Origin: Flavobacterium urumqiense
GTDB lineage: Bacteria > Bacteroidota > Bacteroidia > Flavobacteriales > Flavobacteriaceae
Direction: 5' to 3'
Length of the DNA stretch: 64,000 nucleotides
Assembly (NCBI RefSeq): GCF_900108015.1
Contig: NZ_FNVP01000014.1
Coordinates: 20,865-84,864 of the forward strand
The position numbers and the translations under genes are program-made. The notes under the pieces are model-generated. The model had not been told where the DNA came from and ran no database searches. It was given only the letters and a program-made list of their open reading frames with translations. Positions 55,372-64,000 of the stretch are shown here, in pieces. The first letter of the stretch is position 1; each line of letters opens with the position of its first letter.

Positions 55372-55965
55372 ATGCATTATGAAGCAATTGTTATAGGAGT
55401 TTCGTCTGGAGGTATGAATGTTTTAAAAATCATATCCGCAGCTCTGCCGATTGATTTTAAAATACCAATTATCATAGTTCAACATGTAGGAGCGCATTCC
55501 GATAGTAAATGGATACAGCTTTTAAACGAAAAAAGTAACCTTTTAATTAAGGAAGCTGACGAAAAAGAAAAAATAGAGAAAGGAACAATGTATATTGCAG
55601 CTCCTAATTATCATTTACTGATTGAAAAAGATAAAACCTTTTCTCTTAGTATAGATGAGCGTGTAAATTTTGCAAGGCCATCCATTGATGTATTGTTTGA
55701 ATCAGCCGCTGAGGCATACCGGGAGAAATTAATTGGAATCGTGCTTACAGGATCGAATAATGATGGTACTAAAGGGATAATACGAATAAAAGAATGTGGT
55801 GGTCTGACCATTATTCAAGATCCAAAAACAGCAGAATCGCCCTATATGCCAAAGTCAGCAATTGATGGTATTGAAGCTGATTATATTTTATCATTAGAAG
55901 ATATCGTCGAGTTGCTAATAAAAATTGACAATCAAAATAATAATTTTAATAAACTTTACAAATAA
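55372..55965 (+). CDS. cheB: CheB-type methylesterase without receiver domain
   Basis: The 197-residue protein is the bare CheB catalytic domain: catalytic Ser in 'GVSSGGMNVL', His in 'VQHVGAHSDS' and Asp in 'LTGSNNDGTKGI'. The N-terminal receiver that regulates classical CheB is absent, so phosphorylation control must come from elsewhere or not exist. It would remove methyl groups added by the adjacent CheR. The next kinase starts five bases after its stop. Confidence 0.93.
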   Translation: MHYEAIVIGVSSGGMNVLKIISAALPIDFKIPIIIVQHVGAHSDSKWIQLLNEKSNLLIKEADEKEKIEKGTMYIAAPNYHLLIEKDKTFSLSIDERVNFARPSIDVLFESAAEAYREKLIGIVLTGSNNDGTKGIIRIKECGGLTIIQDPKTAESPYMPKSAIDGIEADYILSLEDIVELLIKIDNQNNNFNKLYK

Positions 55966-55969
55966 CAGA

Positions 55970-58900
55970 ATGGAAATGACCCTTGGTAGAAAAATAGTAT
56001 TAGGATTTGCTACTTGTTCGGTAGTCCTTTTAGTAGTTGCAATTTTTTCTTTTAAAACCAGTGAAAAATTTGTAGCATCAAATGCCTTAGTAAATCATTC
56101 CAATCTGGTATTATATGAATTTGAACAGATATTAATGTCTTCTGTAGATGCTGAAACAGGCGTTCGCGGTTATGTCATTACGGGCAATGATAATTTTCTG
56201 GAACCATTTATAACTTCTAAAACAAAATCAACAGCTCAGCTTGCTAAAATAAAGGAATTAACGAAAGATTACCCTAATCAACAAGAGAATGTTGAAGAAC
56301 TTGCGAAAGAACTCAAAATGCGTTTCGACAATTTAAGCAATTGCATAACCTTACGTAAAAACGATTTTGAAAAGGCCAGAGAATTTGTTTCTTCAGGCAA
56401 AGGAAAAAAAATACAAGATGAAATAAGAAAAATAATTGCTAAAGCACAGTTAACAGAGCGCACTTTACTTACCGATAGGATACGAACCAGTGAAAACGAT
56501 GCTAACATGTTTAATTTAGTTTTTATCATTTTATTATTTATTATTATTGCTATTCTTGTGATTGTATACACCATAGTCGCTGCAAATTTGAAAGCACTGA
56601 AAAAGTCCGAATCAGAAACTGCTGGCAAAAATTGGTTACTTACAGGTAACTCAAAACTTAATGAAAAATTAATAGGAGATCAAAGTATCACACAATTGGC
56701 AAACAACACTATTAGTTTTTTATGTACTTATCTAAAAGCTAACATAGGAGCTGTTTACTTATTTGATGAAAAAGATAATTCTCTAATTCTTAGTGGAAAA
56801 TTTGCTTTTTCATCCTTTAAAGACACTCAGGAAAAATTTAAATTAAATGAGGGACTAATCGGTCAGTCAGCATGGGAACAGAAACAAATTTCTATAACAG
56901 CTATTTCCGAAGATCAAATACGCATTACTTCATCTGTAATGAATGCAAAACCAAAAAATTTGCTTATCACTCCTTTTTTGCTAGATGGTAAAACATTGGG
57001 CGTAATAGAAATAGGCAAGTTGACAGATTTCAATGAAACGGAAAAAGAATTCCTAAAGGTTTCAATGGACAGTATTGCTATTTCAATAAATACGGCTATA
57101 AATCAGCAATCGCTAAGAGAGCTATTGGCTAAGGTCCAATCGCAAAAAGGTGAAATGGAAATAGCAGCGTTGGAACTCGATCAGCAAATTAATTCCCTAA
57201 ATCAGGCAGCTATTGTTTCCATTGCTGACGTAAATGGTAATATCATATATGCCAATGATAAATTCTGTGAGATTGCTAAATACACTAGAGAAGAGTTGTT
57301 GGGAAAAAATCACAGAATTTTAAAATCAGAAAAACAACCAGACGTGTTCCATGTTGGTATGTGGAAAGTCATTAGTAATGGCAGAACCTGGAAAGGGGAA
57401 ATATTAAATAAAGCTAAAGACGGAACATTTTATTGGGTTGATACAACAATTACTCCATTTAAGGGAATAGACGGTAAAATCGAAAAATATGTTTCAATTC
57501 GATTTGATATTACTAATACGAAAAATCAAATGCAGGAACTTGCTAATCAAGCAGAAGAACTTCAAATGCAACAAGAAGAACTGAGACAACTGAATGAAGA
57601 ATTAGAGCAGCAAGCACAAAATCTAAAACAACAGCAAGCGGAATTGCAAATGACCAATGAAGAATTGGAAGAGCAAACTCAGTCATTGGAGGAGAAAAAC
57701 AAAGAAGTTGAAGCTTCTAAAAATGACATTGAACAAAAAACGAAACAACTAGAGATTAGCAGCAAGTATAAATCGGAATTTCTTGCAAATATGTCCCATG
57801 AGTTGCGAACACCGCTTAATAGCTTACTTATCCTCTCCAAAGATTTATCAGAAAACAAAAATAAAAATCTGGATGATGTTCAGGTTGAAAGTGCAGAGAT
57901 AATTTATAAAAGTGGCCATGACCTGCTTGTATTAATAAATGAAATACTAGATCTTTCCAAGATTGAAGCAGGAAAAATATCTATAACAATAGAAAAAATA
58001 GTACTGAAAAATTTTACGGATAATTTGATTCGTAATTTTAGACATCAGGCGCAACAAAAAGGATTGGAGCTTATTTGTAATTTGGGTGCTGATTTACCCG
58101 AATTCATAACTACTGATGAACAACGTTTGGATCAGATATTGAAAAACCTCCTATCTAATGCTATAAAATTTACGGAAAAAGGAAGCGTAACTATAAGTAT
58201 TGACCGAAATACAGCAACTACATTGAACATTTCTGTTAGCGATACAGGCATTGGAATATCAGAAGACAAACAAACGTCTATTTTTGAAGCTTTTCAGCAA
58301 GCAGAAGGCGGTACTTCCAGAAAGTACGGAGGCACGGGCTTAGGACTTTCTATTTCTCGTAAACTCGCAAAATTATTGCAAGCAGAAATTACGGTAGATA
58401 GCGTATTAAGTCAAGGGTCTGCATTTTCGCTCATTATTCCGTTTGAAATACATCCTGAACAGGAAGCTGTCAGTACAAGAAAGATAGAGACTGTTGTTTA
58501 CGCACCCCGTTCTGAGCAGGACGCAACTTTTCTAAATTATTCCACCATAGAGGACGATAGAAATACAATTATTTCAGATGATAAAGTAGTCCTTATTATT
58601 GAAGACGATCGAAACTTTGCTTCCATTCTTTTGAAACAAGCGAACAAAAAAGGATTCAAATGTTTGGCGGCAGCAACGGGAGAAGATGGTTTACTGCTTG
58701 CTTCAAAATATAAACCACTAGCGATTATTCTCGATATGGGTCTTCCAGGAATTACAGGGAAACAAGTACTGCAAGAGTTAAAAGCAAACCCGTCTGTGAG
58801 GCACATACCGGTTCATATTATTTCGGCTGATGATCGTTCTCTAGAACCAATTAGAGAGGGAGCGGTAGAATATTTAATGAAACCAATATCTAAAGATGGT

Positions 58901-59752
58901 CTAGAAGAAGCTTTTAACCGAATTGAAAATTTTGTCAATAGAAAAATAAAAAACCTGTTGATTATAGAAGACAATGAAAACGCCAGAAAAGCAATGATAA
59001 TACTCATTGGCAATGGAGATGTCAAATGTTTTGAAGCGGCAACCGGTAAAGAAGCTTTAGAATTGTATGAACAAAATAACATTGATTGTATTATACTGGA
59101 TATTGGTTTACCAGACATGAGCGGTTTTGACCTTATCCAAAAACTAGAGTCTATAAAAGGCCAAAACATGCCTCCTATTATTGTTTATACCGGAAAAGAA
59201 CTTACAAAAGAAGAAAATGATTTTATTCATAAATATGCGGAGAGCATTATTATAAAAGGTATAAAATCCGAAGAACGATTACTAGATGAGACGGCTCTGT
59301 TCCTTCACCGCACCATCAGTAATTTACCGAAATCAAAACAATTAATTATAAATAATTTGTATGATAAAGAAGCTATCTTCCACTCAAAAAAAATATTATT
59401 GGTAGATGATGATATGCGAAATGTTTTTGCATTATCCAAAATATTGCAAGAACGCGGAATGGAAGTAATAAAGTCAGAAAATGGCAAAAAAGCATTGGAG
59501 ATGCTGGATACTCATGCTGACATTGATATGGTATTAATGGATATTATGATGCCGGAAATGGATGGTTACGAAGCAATGAAACGAATACGATCTCAAGTAA
59601 AATTCAGAAGTTTACCCGTAATTGCTCTAACGGCAAAAGCCATGAAAGACGATAAACAAAAATGTATTGATGCCGGCGCAAACGACTACATTACTAAACC
59701 TATTGATGTAGAACGCTTGCTATCATTGATGCGCGTATGGTTAAGTAAATAA
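55970..59752 (+). CDS. CHASE3-GAF-PAS hybrid histidine kinase with three receivers
   Basis: The 1260-residue protein has a membrane helix near 10-30, a CHASE3 extracytoplasmic domain to about 175 ('ETGVRGYVITGNDNFLEPF'), a second helix near 185-207, GAF near 230-385, PAS near 410-525, a Q/E-rich coiled coil near 525-605 and HisKA ('LANMSHELRTPLNSLL', His near 609). HATPase ('GTGLGLSISRKLA') and three receivers (Asp near 921, 1043 and 1189) follow. It has no Hpt domain, unlike its neighbours. The ATG at 55970 (MEM start) is used; a TTG at 55925 would overlap cheB. It is probably the membrane sensor of the system. Confidence 0.9.
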   Translation: MEMTLGRKIVLGFATCSVVLLVVAIFSFKTSEKFVASNALVNHSNLVLYEFEQILMSSVDAETGVRGYVITGNDNFLEPFITSKTKSTAQLAKIKELTKDYPNQQENVEELAKELKMRFDNLSNCITLRKNDFEKAREFVSSGKGKKIQDEIRKIIAKAQLTERTLLTDRIRTSENDANMFNLVFIILLFIIIAILVIVYTIVAANLKALKKSESETAGKNWLLTGNSKLNEKLIGDQSITQLANNTISFLCTYLKANIGAVYLFDEKDNSLILSGKFAFSSFKDTQEKFKLNEGLIGQSAWEQKQISITAISEDQIRITSSVMNAKPKNLLITPFLLDGKTLGVIEIGKLTDFNETEKEFLKVSMDSIAISINTAINQQSLRELLAKVQSQKGEMEIAALELDQQINSLNQAAIVSIADVNGNIIYANDKFCEIAKYTREELLGKNHRILKSEKQPDVFHVGMWKVISNGRTWKGEILNKAKDGTFYWVDTTITPFKGIDGKIEKYVSIRFDITNTKNQMQELANQAEELQMQQEELRQLNEELEQQAQNLKQQQAELQMTNEELEEQTQSLEEKNKEVEASKNDIEQKTKQLEISSKYKSEFLANMSHELRTPLNSLLILSKDLSENKNKNLDDVQVESAEIIYKSGHDLLVLINEILDLSKIEAGKISITIEKIVLKNFTDNLIRNFRHQAQQKGLELICNLGADLPEFITTDEQRLDQILKNLLSNAIKFTEKGSVTISIDRNTATTLNISVSDTGIGISEDKQTSIFEAFQQAEGGTSRKYGGTGLGLSISRKLAKLLQAEITVDSVLSQGSAFSLIIPFEIHPEQEAVSTRKIETVVYAPRSEQDATFLNYSTIEDDRNTIISDDKVVLIIEDDRNFASILLKQANKKGFKCLAAATGEDGLLLASKYKPLAIILDMGLPGITGKQVLQELKANPSVRHIPVHIISADDRSLEPIREGAVEYLMKPISKDGLEEAFNRIENFVNRKIKNLLIIEDNENARKAMIILIGNGDVKCFEAATGKEALELYEQNNIDCIILDIGLPDMSGFDLIQKLESIKGQNMPPIIVYTGKELTKEENDFIHKYAESIIIKGIKSEERLLDETALFLHRTISNLPKSKQLIINNLYDKEAIFHSKKILLVDDDMRNVFALSKILQERGMEVIKSENGKKALEMLDTHADIDMVLMDIMMPEMDGYEAMKRIRSQVKFRSLPVIALTAKAMKDDKQKCIDAGANDYITKPIDVERLLSLMRVWLSK

Positions 59753-59811
59753 ACAACGTCAGTACAAGGTGGTACAGCCCCTATTCATCAAGTTAAAATT
59801 TTATTTTACAA

Positions 59812-62241
59812 ATGAAAATAAATAGCCCTGTTAAAATTTTATTGGTAGACGATCTGCCTGAAAATTTGTTTGCCTTAGAGGTAATTCTCTCCATCGAGAA
59901 TTATTTATGCGTAAAAGCAAATTCAGGTAATGATGCATTGAAAATTCTTCTACACGAACAGGATTTTGCCATCATATTAATAGATGTGCAAATGCCGATG
60001 ATGGATGGATTTGAAACCGTAGAATTAATTCGCCAGATAGAAAAACTCAAATATGTCCCGATTATTTTTTTAACGGCCAGTATGGATAATTCCTCCCAAA
60101 TTTTTAAGGGTTATCAGGCTGGTGCCGTTGATTATATGATTAAACCTCTTTCTCCAGAAATATTAAAGGCAAAAGTAGCTGTTTTTGTGGATTTATATAA
60201 GAAAAATCAGGAATTATTAGTTCAGGCAAAACAGCTGAAAAGGCTTAACACCGACCTTAAAGCACAAAAATTACTTTCTGAATATTCGCTAAGTCTTATT
60301 GAAGCAAGTCACGATCCTTTATTTACAATTAGTTCTGAAGGAAAAATAACCGATATGAATAATGCATCAGTAAATGTAACCGGAATATTGCGTGAGAAAT
60401 TACTTGGAACCGATTTTTTTGATTATTTCACTGAACCTCAAAAGGCGCGTGAAGTATATCAGAAAGTATTCAAAAAAGGATTTGTTACCGACTCTCCACT
60501 AATACTTCGTCATAAAAATGGCAAGTTGACGGATGTATTATTCAACGGATCAGTATACAAAGATGATAAAGAAAATGTGCTAGGAGTTGTTATAGTTGCC
60601 AGAGATGTTTCGGATCAAAAAAGAATTGAAACAGAATTGATAGAGGCAAAAGTATTTGCGGAGTTGGCTACCATTATTGCAGAAGAAGCAAAAAGTAAAG
60701 CTGAAGATGCGATGAAAGCGAAACAGCAATTTTTATCTAATATGAGTCATGAAATTCGCACCCCAATGAATGCGATTATTGGATTTACAAAAGTATTGAG
60801 TAAGACCCATTTGACTGATAAACAGAATGAATATTTTAATGCTATTAAAGTATCTGGAGATGCCTTAATCGTACTAATTGACGACATACTCGATTTAGCA
60901 AAGGTTGACGCCGGAAAAATGACCTTTGAGAAATGTCCCTTCAAAATAGCCACATCTCTATCTGCAATGCTTCATTTGTTTGAAACAAAAATTCAGGAAA
61001 AGAATTTAAAGCTCTTTGAAAATTATGACAGTAAAATCCCTGAAGTATTAGTTGGAGATCAAGTACGTTTGCACCAAATTATTTTAAATTTAGTAAGTAA
61101 TGCGTTAAAATTTACTTCAAAAGGACAGATTACGTTTAGCGTTGATTTAATACATGAAGATAATGAATCCGTCATTATCCAATTTGCAGTTACTGATAGC
61201 GGAATTGGTATTGCTGCAGAAAAAATAAATACTATATTTGAAAATTTTCAACAGGCTACCAGCGGTACCTCAAGATTGTATGGAGGAACTGGATTAGGGC
61301 TGGCGATAGTAAAAAAATTAGTAGAAACACAAGGTGGCAGCATTCACGTAAAAAGTCAAATAAATAAAGGTTCAACATTTTGTTTCACATTACCTTTCCC
61401 AAAAACAAAAGCGAAAGCGGAGTCAGAAACAACAATACCAAAGTTGGATATGGAATTTTTAAATATAAAAGTATTGGTGGTGGAAGATATTCCGCTCAAC
61501 CAGTTACTGATGAAAACCTTAATGGATGATTTCGGATTTGAAAGGGATATTGCTGATAATGGAAAAATCGCCATTGAAATGCTTCAGAACAAATCTTACG
61601 ATATTATCCTGATGGACTTGCAGATGCCTGAAATGAATGGCTTTGAAGCGACAGAATACATCCGAAATACTATGAATTCTAAAATTCCCATCATTGCTTT
61701 AACGGCTGATGTTACTACTATAGACTTAGCTAAATGCAAAGCTGCAGGTATGGATGATTATATTGCAAAGCCTGTTGACGAAAAAGTTTTGCATAGTAAA
61801 ATAGTTGGATTAGTAAAAAAACCAATCGTTAAAAAATCAGAACTTTCTAATGAAAATGAAAATAGTCAAAGCAAAAAATTAAAATGTATTGATTTATCGT
61901 CTTTAAACCAACGAACAAAATCTAATCCAGCATTAATGATGGAAATGATTTCTTTATATTTAACACATACACCTCCTTTAGTTACTACATTAAAACAAAG
62001 TTTAGAAAATAAAAACTGGACTTTATTAGGAGCAGCAGCACATAAAATGATTCCTTCTTTTTCAATAATGGGCCTCAGTCCCAATTTTGAAAATATGGCA
62101 AAAAAAATTCAGGAAATTTCTGCAAATCAAGAATATACTGAAGAATTGCATATTTTAGTTACTCAAATTGATGAAATTTGTATTCAGGCTTGTAAAGAAT
62201 TAGAAGAAGAACTTAATATAATTAAAAACGAAACATTATAG
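59812..62241 (+). CDS. Receiver-PAS-kinase-receiver-Hpt hybrid protein
   Basis: The 809-residue cytoplasmic protein starts with a receiver ('ILLVDDLPENLFALEVIL', Asp near 57 in 'IILIDVQMPMMDGFE'), then PAS (about 155-265), HisKA ('SNMSHEIRTPMNAI', His near 312), HATPase, a second receiver ('IILMDLQMPEMNGFEA', Asp near 600) and Hpt ('AAHKMIPSFSIMG', His near 743). From the PAS on it is a close paralogue of the kinase at 50688, sharing long identical runs in kinase, receiver and Hpt parts. It is the last gene of the cluster. Confidence 0.92.
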   Translation: MKINSPVKILLVDDLPENLFALEVILSIENYLCVKANSGNDALKILLHEQDFAIILIDVQMPMMDGFETVELIRQIEKLKYVPIIFLTASMDNSSQIFKGYQAGAVDYMIKPLSPEILKAKVAVFVDLYKKNQELLVQAKQLKRLNTDLKAQKLLSEYSLSLIEASHDPLFTISSEGKITDMNNASVNVTGILREKLLGTDFFDYFTEPQKAREVYQKVFKKGFVTDSPLILRHKNGKLTDVLFNGSVYKDDKENVLGVVIVARDVSDQKRIETELIEAKVFAELATIIAEEAKSKAEDAMKAKQQFLSNMSHEIRTPMNAIIGFTKVLSKTHLTDKQNEYFNAIKVSGDALIVLIDDILDLAKVDAGKMTFEKCPFKIATSLSAMLHLFETKIQEKNLKLFENYDSKIPEVLVGDQVRLHQIILNLVSNALKFTSKGQITFSVDLIHEDNESVIIQFAVTDSGIGIAAEKINTIFENFQQATSGTSRLYGGTGLGLAIVKKLVETQGGSIHVKSQINKGSTFCFTLPFPKTKAKAESETTIPKLDMEFLNIKVLVVEDIPLNQLLMKTLMDDFGFERDIADNGKIAIEMLQNKSYDIILMDLQMPEMNGFEATEYIRNTMNSKIPIIALTADVTTIDLAKCKAAGMDDYIAKPVDEKVLHSKIVGLVKKPIVKKSELSNENENSQSKKLKCIDLSSLNQRTKSNPALMMEMISLYLTHTPPLVTTLKQSLENKNWTLLGAAAHKMIPSFSIMGLSPNFENMAKKIQEISANQEYTEELHILVTQIDEICIQACKELEEELNIIKNETL

Positions 62242-62769
62242 GAACATGGTTCATATTCTTTGGGCGGAAATTGATGTAATAGATCTTATTTAAAAATTTA
62301 TTGAGGTGTGCACTTACTTACTTATTATAATGTCTTGATATAAAACTTTTTGAGCATTCATCATTCTGTATATAAGTAGGTCAAATATTTTTTCCTTGTA
62401 AATTGACCTATTAATTCGGCAACTAAACTCGTCTAAATACTTGTGAATATGCTCTTTAACCTAATGAATCTAGATACTCTTCTTTTTTTAACTCTGTTAG
62501 ACTTTTATAATTTTTATTAAACTAAAAACCTATCTTAAATCGTTGAGATTTCTGTCTGAAAAATGGGTACAGCATAATTTAATCCTTATTTAAACTATCA
62601 TTTACAGCACATATTGGTAATTTTTAGTTAATCCAAAATACATTGATAACTAAAAAACTTTCCAAAACGACAATCTTACAACTAAATGCTACAATTTTAT
62701 AACTTATCCGATAGTAATATTTTGACATTTGTAAAGTGGCAAATAAGTCACAAAATAAATAAATGAGTT
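62242..62769. other. Intergenic region between signalling cluster and ice-binding gene
   Basis: About 530 bases that hold an IS1595-type transposase remnant on the minus strand (62314-62457) and, from 62460 to 62770, AT-rich sequence without a recognisable gene. The last 100 bases presumably contain the ice-binding protein promoter, but no exact consensus could be placed. Confidence 0.5.
62314..62457 (-). pseudogene. IS1595-family transposase C-terminal remnant
   Basis: On the minus strand one frame reads 'KEHIHKYLDEFSCRINRSIY' then 'KEKIFDLLIYRMMNAQKVLY' and a stop at 62314-62316. This fits the C-terminal 'HxxxYLDEFxYRxNR...FDxLixRM' segment of IS1595-type transposases. The upstream part of the gene is not recognisable. 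It is a short relic, 47 residues long. Confidence 0.6.
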
Positions 62770-63600
62770 ATGAAATTAAAAAATACACTATCTACCCTCG
62801 CTATGCTATCGGTAGTATTTTTGACCAGTTGTACTAATGATACTGCTGAGAATTCAACTTCTAATTCCTCTGCAAGTGCAAAAGCAGATGGTTTAACTTC
62901 TACTATATTTGCAGTTAATGAAACTTATAATATAGCAACAACAATTGGTTCACAGAAAGCAGTAAATCTTGGTATTGCAGGAGATTTTGCAATTCTATCA
63001 AAAACAGGAATTACAGATGTGTATAAATCAGCTATTACCGGTGATATTGGGTCAAGTCCGATAACTGGTGCTGCTATATTAGTTAGATGTACAGAAGTAG
63101 TAGGAACAATATACACCGTTGATGCTGCCGGTCCGCTTCCGTGTAGTGTACCTAATGCTACAAGATTAACAACTGCAATTGGAGATATGCAAACCGCTTA
63201 TACTGATGCAGCAGGACGAACTAATCCTGATTTTCTTAATTTAGGTGCGGGAAATATTGGAGGAAAAACACTGACACCTGGTTTGTATAAATGGACAACT
63301 GCGCTTACTATTCCAACGGATATAACTATTTCTGGTAATTCAACTGATGTTTTTATTTTCCAAGTAGCCGGTACTCTTAAATTGAGTTCAGCAGTTAGAA
63401 TGACGTTAACAGGAGGAGTACAAGCCAAAAATATTTTTTGGGTAGTTTCCGATGCTGTAACATGTGGAACAACTAGTCATTTTGAAGGAAACATATTAGG
63501 AATGACCGGGATCAATTTTCAGACTCATGCAACAATAAATGGAAGATTACTAGCACAAACTGCTGTAACACTTCAAATGAATGATGTAAGCAAGCCGTAA
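62770..63600 (+). CDS. Ice-binding protein (DUF3494), lipoprotein form
   Basis: The 276-residue protein has a lipoprotein signal ('LAMLSVVFLTSCTNDTAEN', Cys at 21) and a DUF3494 ice-binding domain from about 55 to the end. Typical family stretches are 'NLGIAGDFAILSKTGITDV', 'ITGDIGSSPITGAAI', 'TLTPGLYKWTTALTI', 'VFIFQVAGTLKL' and 'VTCGTTSHFEGNILGMTGI'. Such proteins fold as a discontinuous beta-solenoid with an alpha helix and bind ice, often to keep cells in brine or attach to ice. The lipid anchor and acidic residues just after Cys suggest cell-surface display; most described members are secreted. This supports a cold, ice-associated habitat. Confidence 0.93.
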   Translation: MKLKNTLSTLAMLSVVFLTSCTNDTAENSTSNSSASAKADGLTSTIFAVNETYNIATTIGSQKAVNLGIAGDFAILSKTGITDVYKSAITGDIGSSPITGAAILVRCTEVVGTIYTVDAAGPLPCSVPNATRLTTAIGDMQTAYTDAAGRTNPDFLNLGAGNIGGKTLTPGLYKWTTALTIPTDITISGNSTDVFIFQVAGTLKLSSAVRMTLTGGVQAKNIFWVVSDAVTCGTTSHFEGNILGMTGINFQTHATINGRLLAQTAVTLQMNDVSKP

Positions 63601-63700
63601 TAATTGTAGGAAATAAAAACATAAAAAATAGGCTGTCCGAATCGGGAGGGCACTGAAAAACACCCCTTATTTTGATCAGAGTCGTTTTTTAGACAATAAA

Positions 63701-63750
63701 AAAACGTTTGTAACAGGATTTGTATAATCCGTTGCAAGCGTTTTTCTTTT
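63701..63750. terminator. Imperfect terminator between ice-binding gene and transposase
   Basis: AAAACGTTTGTAAC... and ...GTTGCAAGCGTTTT pair with a bulge and G-U pairs over about 19 positions, followed by TTTTTCTTTT. It may belong to either convergent gene. Confidence 0.6.
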
Positions 63751-63838
63751 TAATATTGATTTTTAATGTTGGTTCAATAAGTCTATTTTGAGCTTACCTA
63801 GAGTCATTTTGAGTAATGCAGCAGTAGATTGCATTTTT

Positions 63839-64000
63839 CTACATTAATTTCAGTATTCTTTTTAAGTTGACTGCGAAAATTGCTATTGCACCTTGCATTT
63901 GCATATTGGTAATGCCATACGATATTGCTCTATCATAACCATGTACATTTTTCAACTCACTGTTTTTCGCTTCTATTTTATATCGGTGTTTTGCTTTTTC
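63839..64000 (-). CDS. IS1182-family transposase, C-terminal part (cut by window end)
   Basis: The minus-strand frame enters at the right window edge and gives 53 residues: 'EKAKHRYKIEAKNSELKNVH' then 'GYDRAISYGITNMQMQGAIA' and 'IFAVNLKRILKLM' before a TAG at 63839-63841. This is the C-terminal part of DDE_Tnp_1_6 / IS1182-type transposases ('RYKIEAKNxELK..HGY..A'). Whether the full gene is intact cannot be seen. Confidence 0.8.
   Translation of the reverse strand, partial: EKAKHRYKIEAKNSELKNVHGYDRAISYGITNMQMQGAIAIFAVNLKRILKLM

Noticed and set aside
50102..62241. Flagellar chemotaxis operon
   Set aside because: No flagellar, cheA, cheW, cheY-cheZ or receptor gene is present, and CheB lacks its receiver.
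1..64000. Known anti-phage systems (restriction, CBASS, retron, toxin-antitoxin)
   Set aside because: No methylase, nuclease, cyclase, reverse transcriptase or toxin family was found in any frame.

Overview
The window looks like chromosomal DNA of a psychrophilic Flavobacterium (Bacteroidota). Supporting signs are very AT-rich sequence, TTG-N19-TAnnTTTG promoters, a FecI/FecR/TonB-receptor operon, many SPII lipoproteins, lipid-A type acyltransferase, rhomboid, UvrA and GlmM proteins of flavobacterial type, and a DUF3494 ice-binding protein near the right end. Species cannot be fixed from the sequence alone.

Left part (1-13.6 kb): dnaN, a membrane-anchored MutS-like ATPase, an intact universal stress protein followed by a decayed second copy, mnmE with promoter and terminator, a deleted IS21-type element with 24-bp terminal repeats, a GYF_2/coiled-coil membrane protein, a frameshifted 2'-5' RNA ligase-like gene, a 2OG-Fe(II) dioxygenase, a MoxR ATPase / VWA pair, and a three-gene minus-strand run ending in a YchJ-like protein.

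Middle (13.6-36.5 kb): a CHASE-PAS histidine kinase translationally coupled to a CheY-like regulator, several small unknown proteins, a J-domain/KTSC protein, a DUF4369-thioredoxin gene split by an in-frame TGA, tRNA-Tyr, a SIMPL protein, rhomboid protease, acyltransferase, class-V aminotransferase, an outer-membrane barrel gene with a premature TAG, a lipoprotein metalloprotease and an unusual triple-repeat lipoprotein. A sigma/anti-sigma/TonB-receptor operon, glmM, an ACP phosphodiesterase-like gene, gamma-glutamyltransferase and an internally deleted AlkD-like gene follow.

Right part (36.5-64 kb): CLC channel, uvrA, cupin, LOG protein, a large M1-peptidase-like protein that lacks the zinc motif and seems to carry a C-terminal barrel, a fused alpha/beta 2-oxoacid dehydrogenase E1, a lipoprotein / M23 peptidase / lipoprotein group, and a 12-kb plus-strand signalling cluster (50.1-62.2 kb). 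The cluster encodes an AraC regulator, a PAS hybrid kinase with a 21-residue repeat coiled coil and Hpt, a stand-alone receiver, CheR, CheB, a CHASE3-GAF-PAS kinase with three receivers, and a receiver-PAS-kinase-receiver-Hpt protein. No chemoreceptor, CheA or CheW is present, so it resembles a non-motility methylation/phosphorelay system. It is followed by an IS1595-type transposase remnant, the ice-binding lipoprotein, and the end of an IS1182-type transposase cut by the window edge.

Two themes stand out. First, gene decay is frequent: USP copy, 2'-5' ligase, DUF4369-thioredoxin, outer-membrane barrel, AlkD and three transposon relics; some single-base lesions could be sequence errors. Second, two intergenic hairpin elements (25.3 kb and 41.7 kb) share conserved arms around different, self-complementary stems, which suggests a dispersed structured repeat family.
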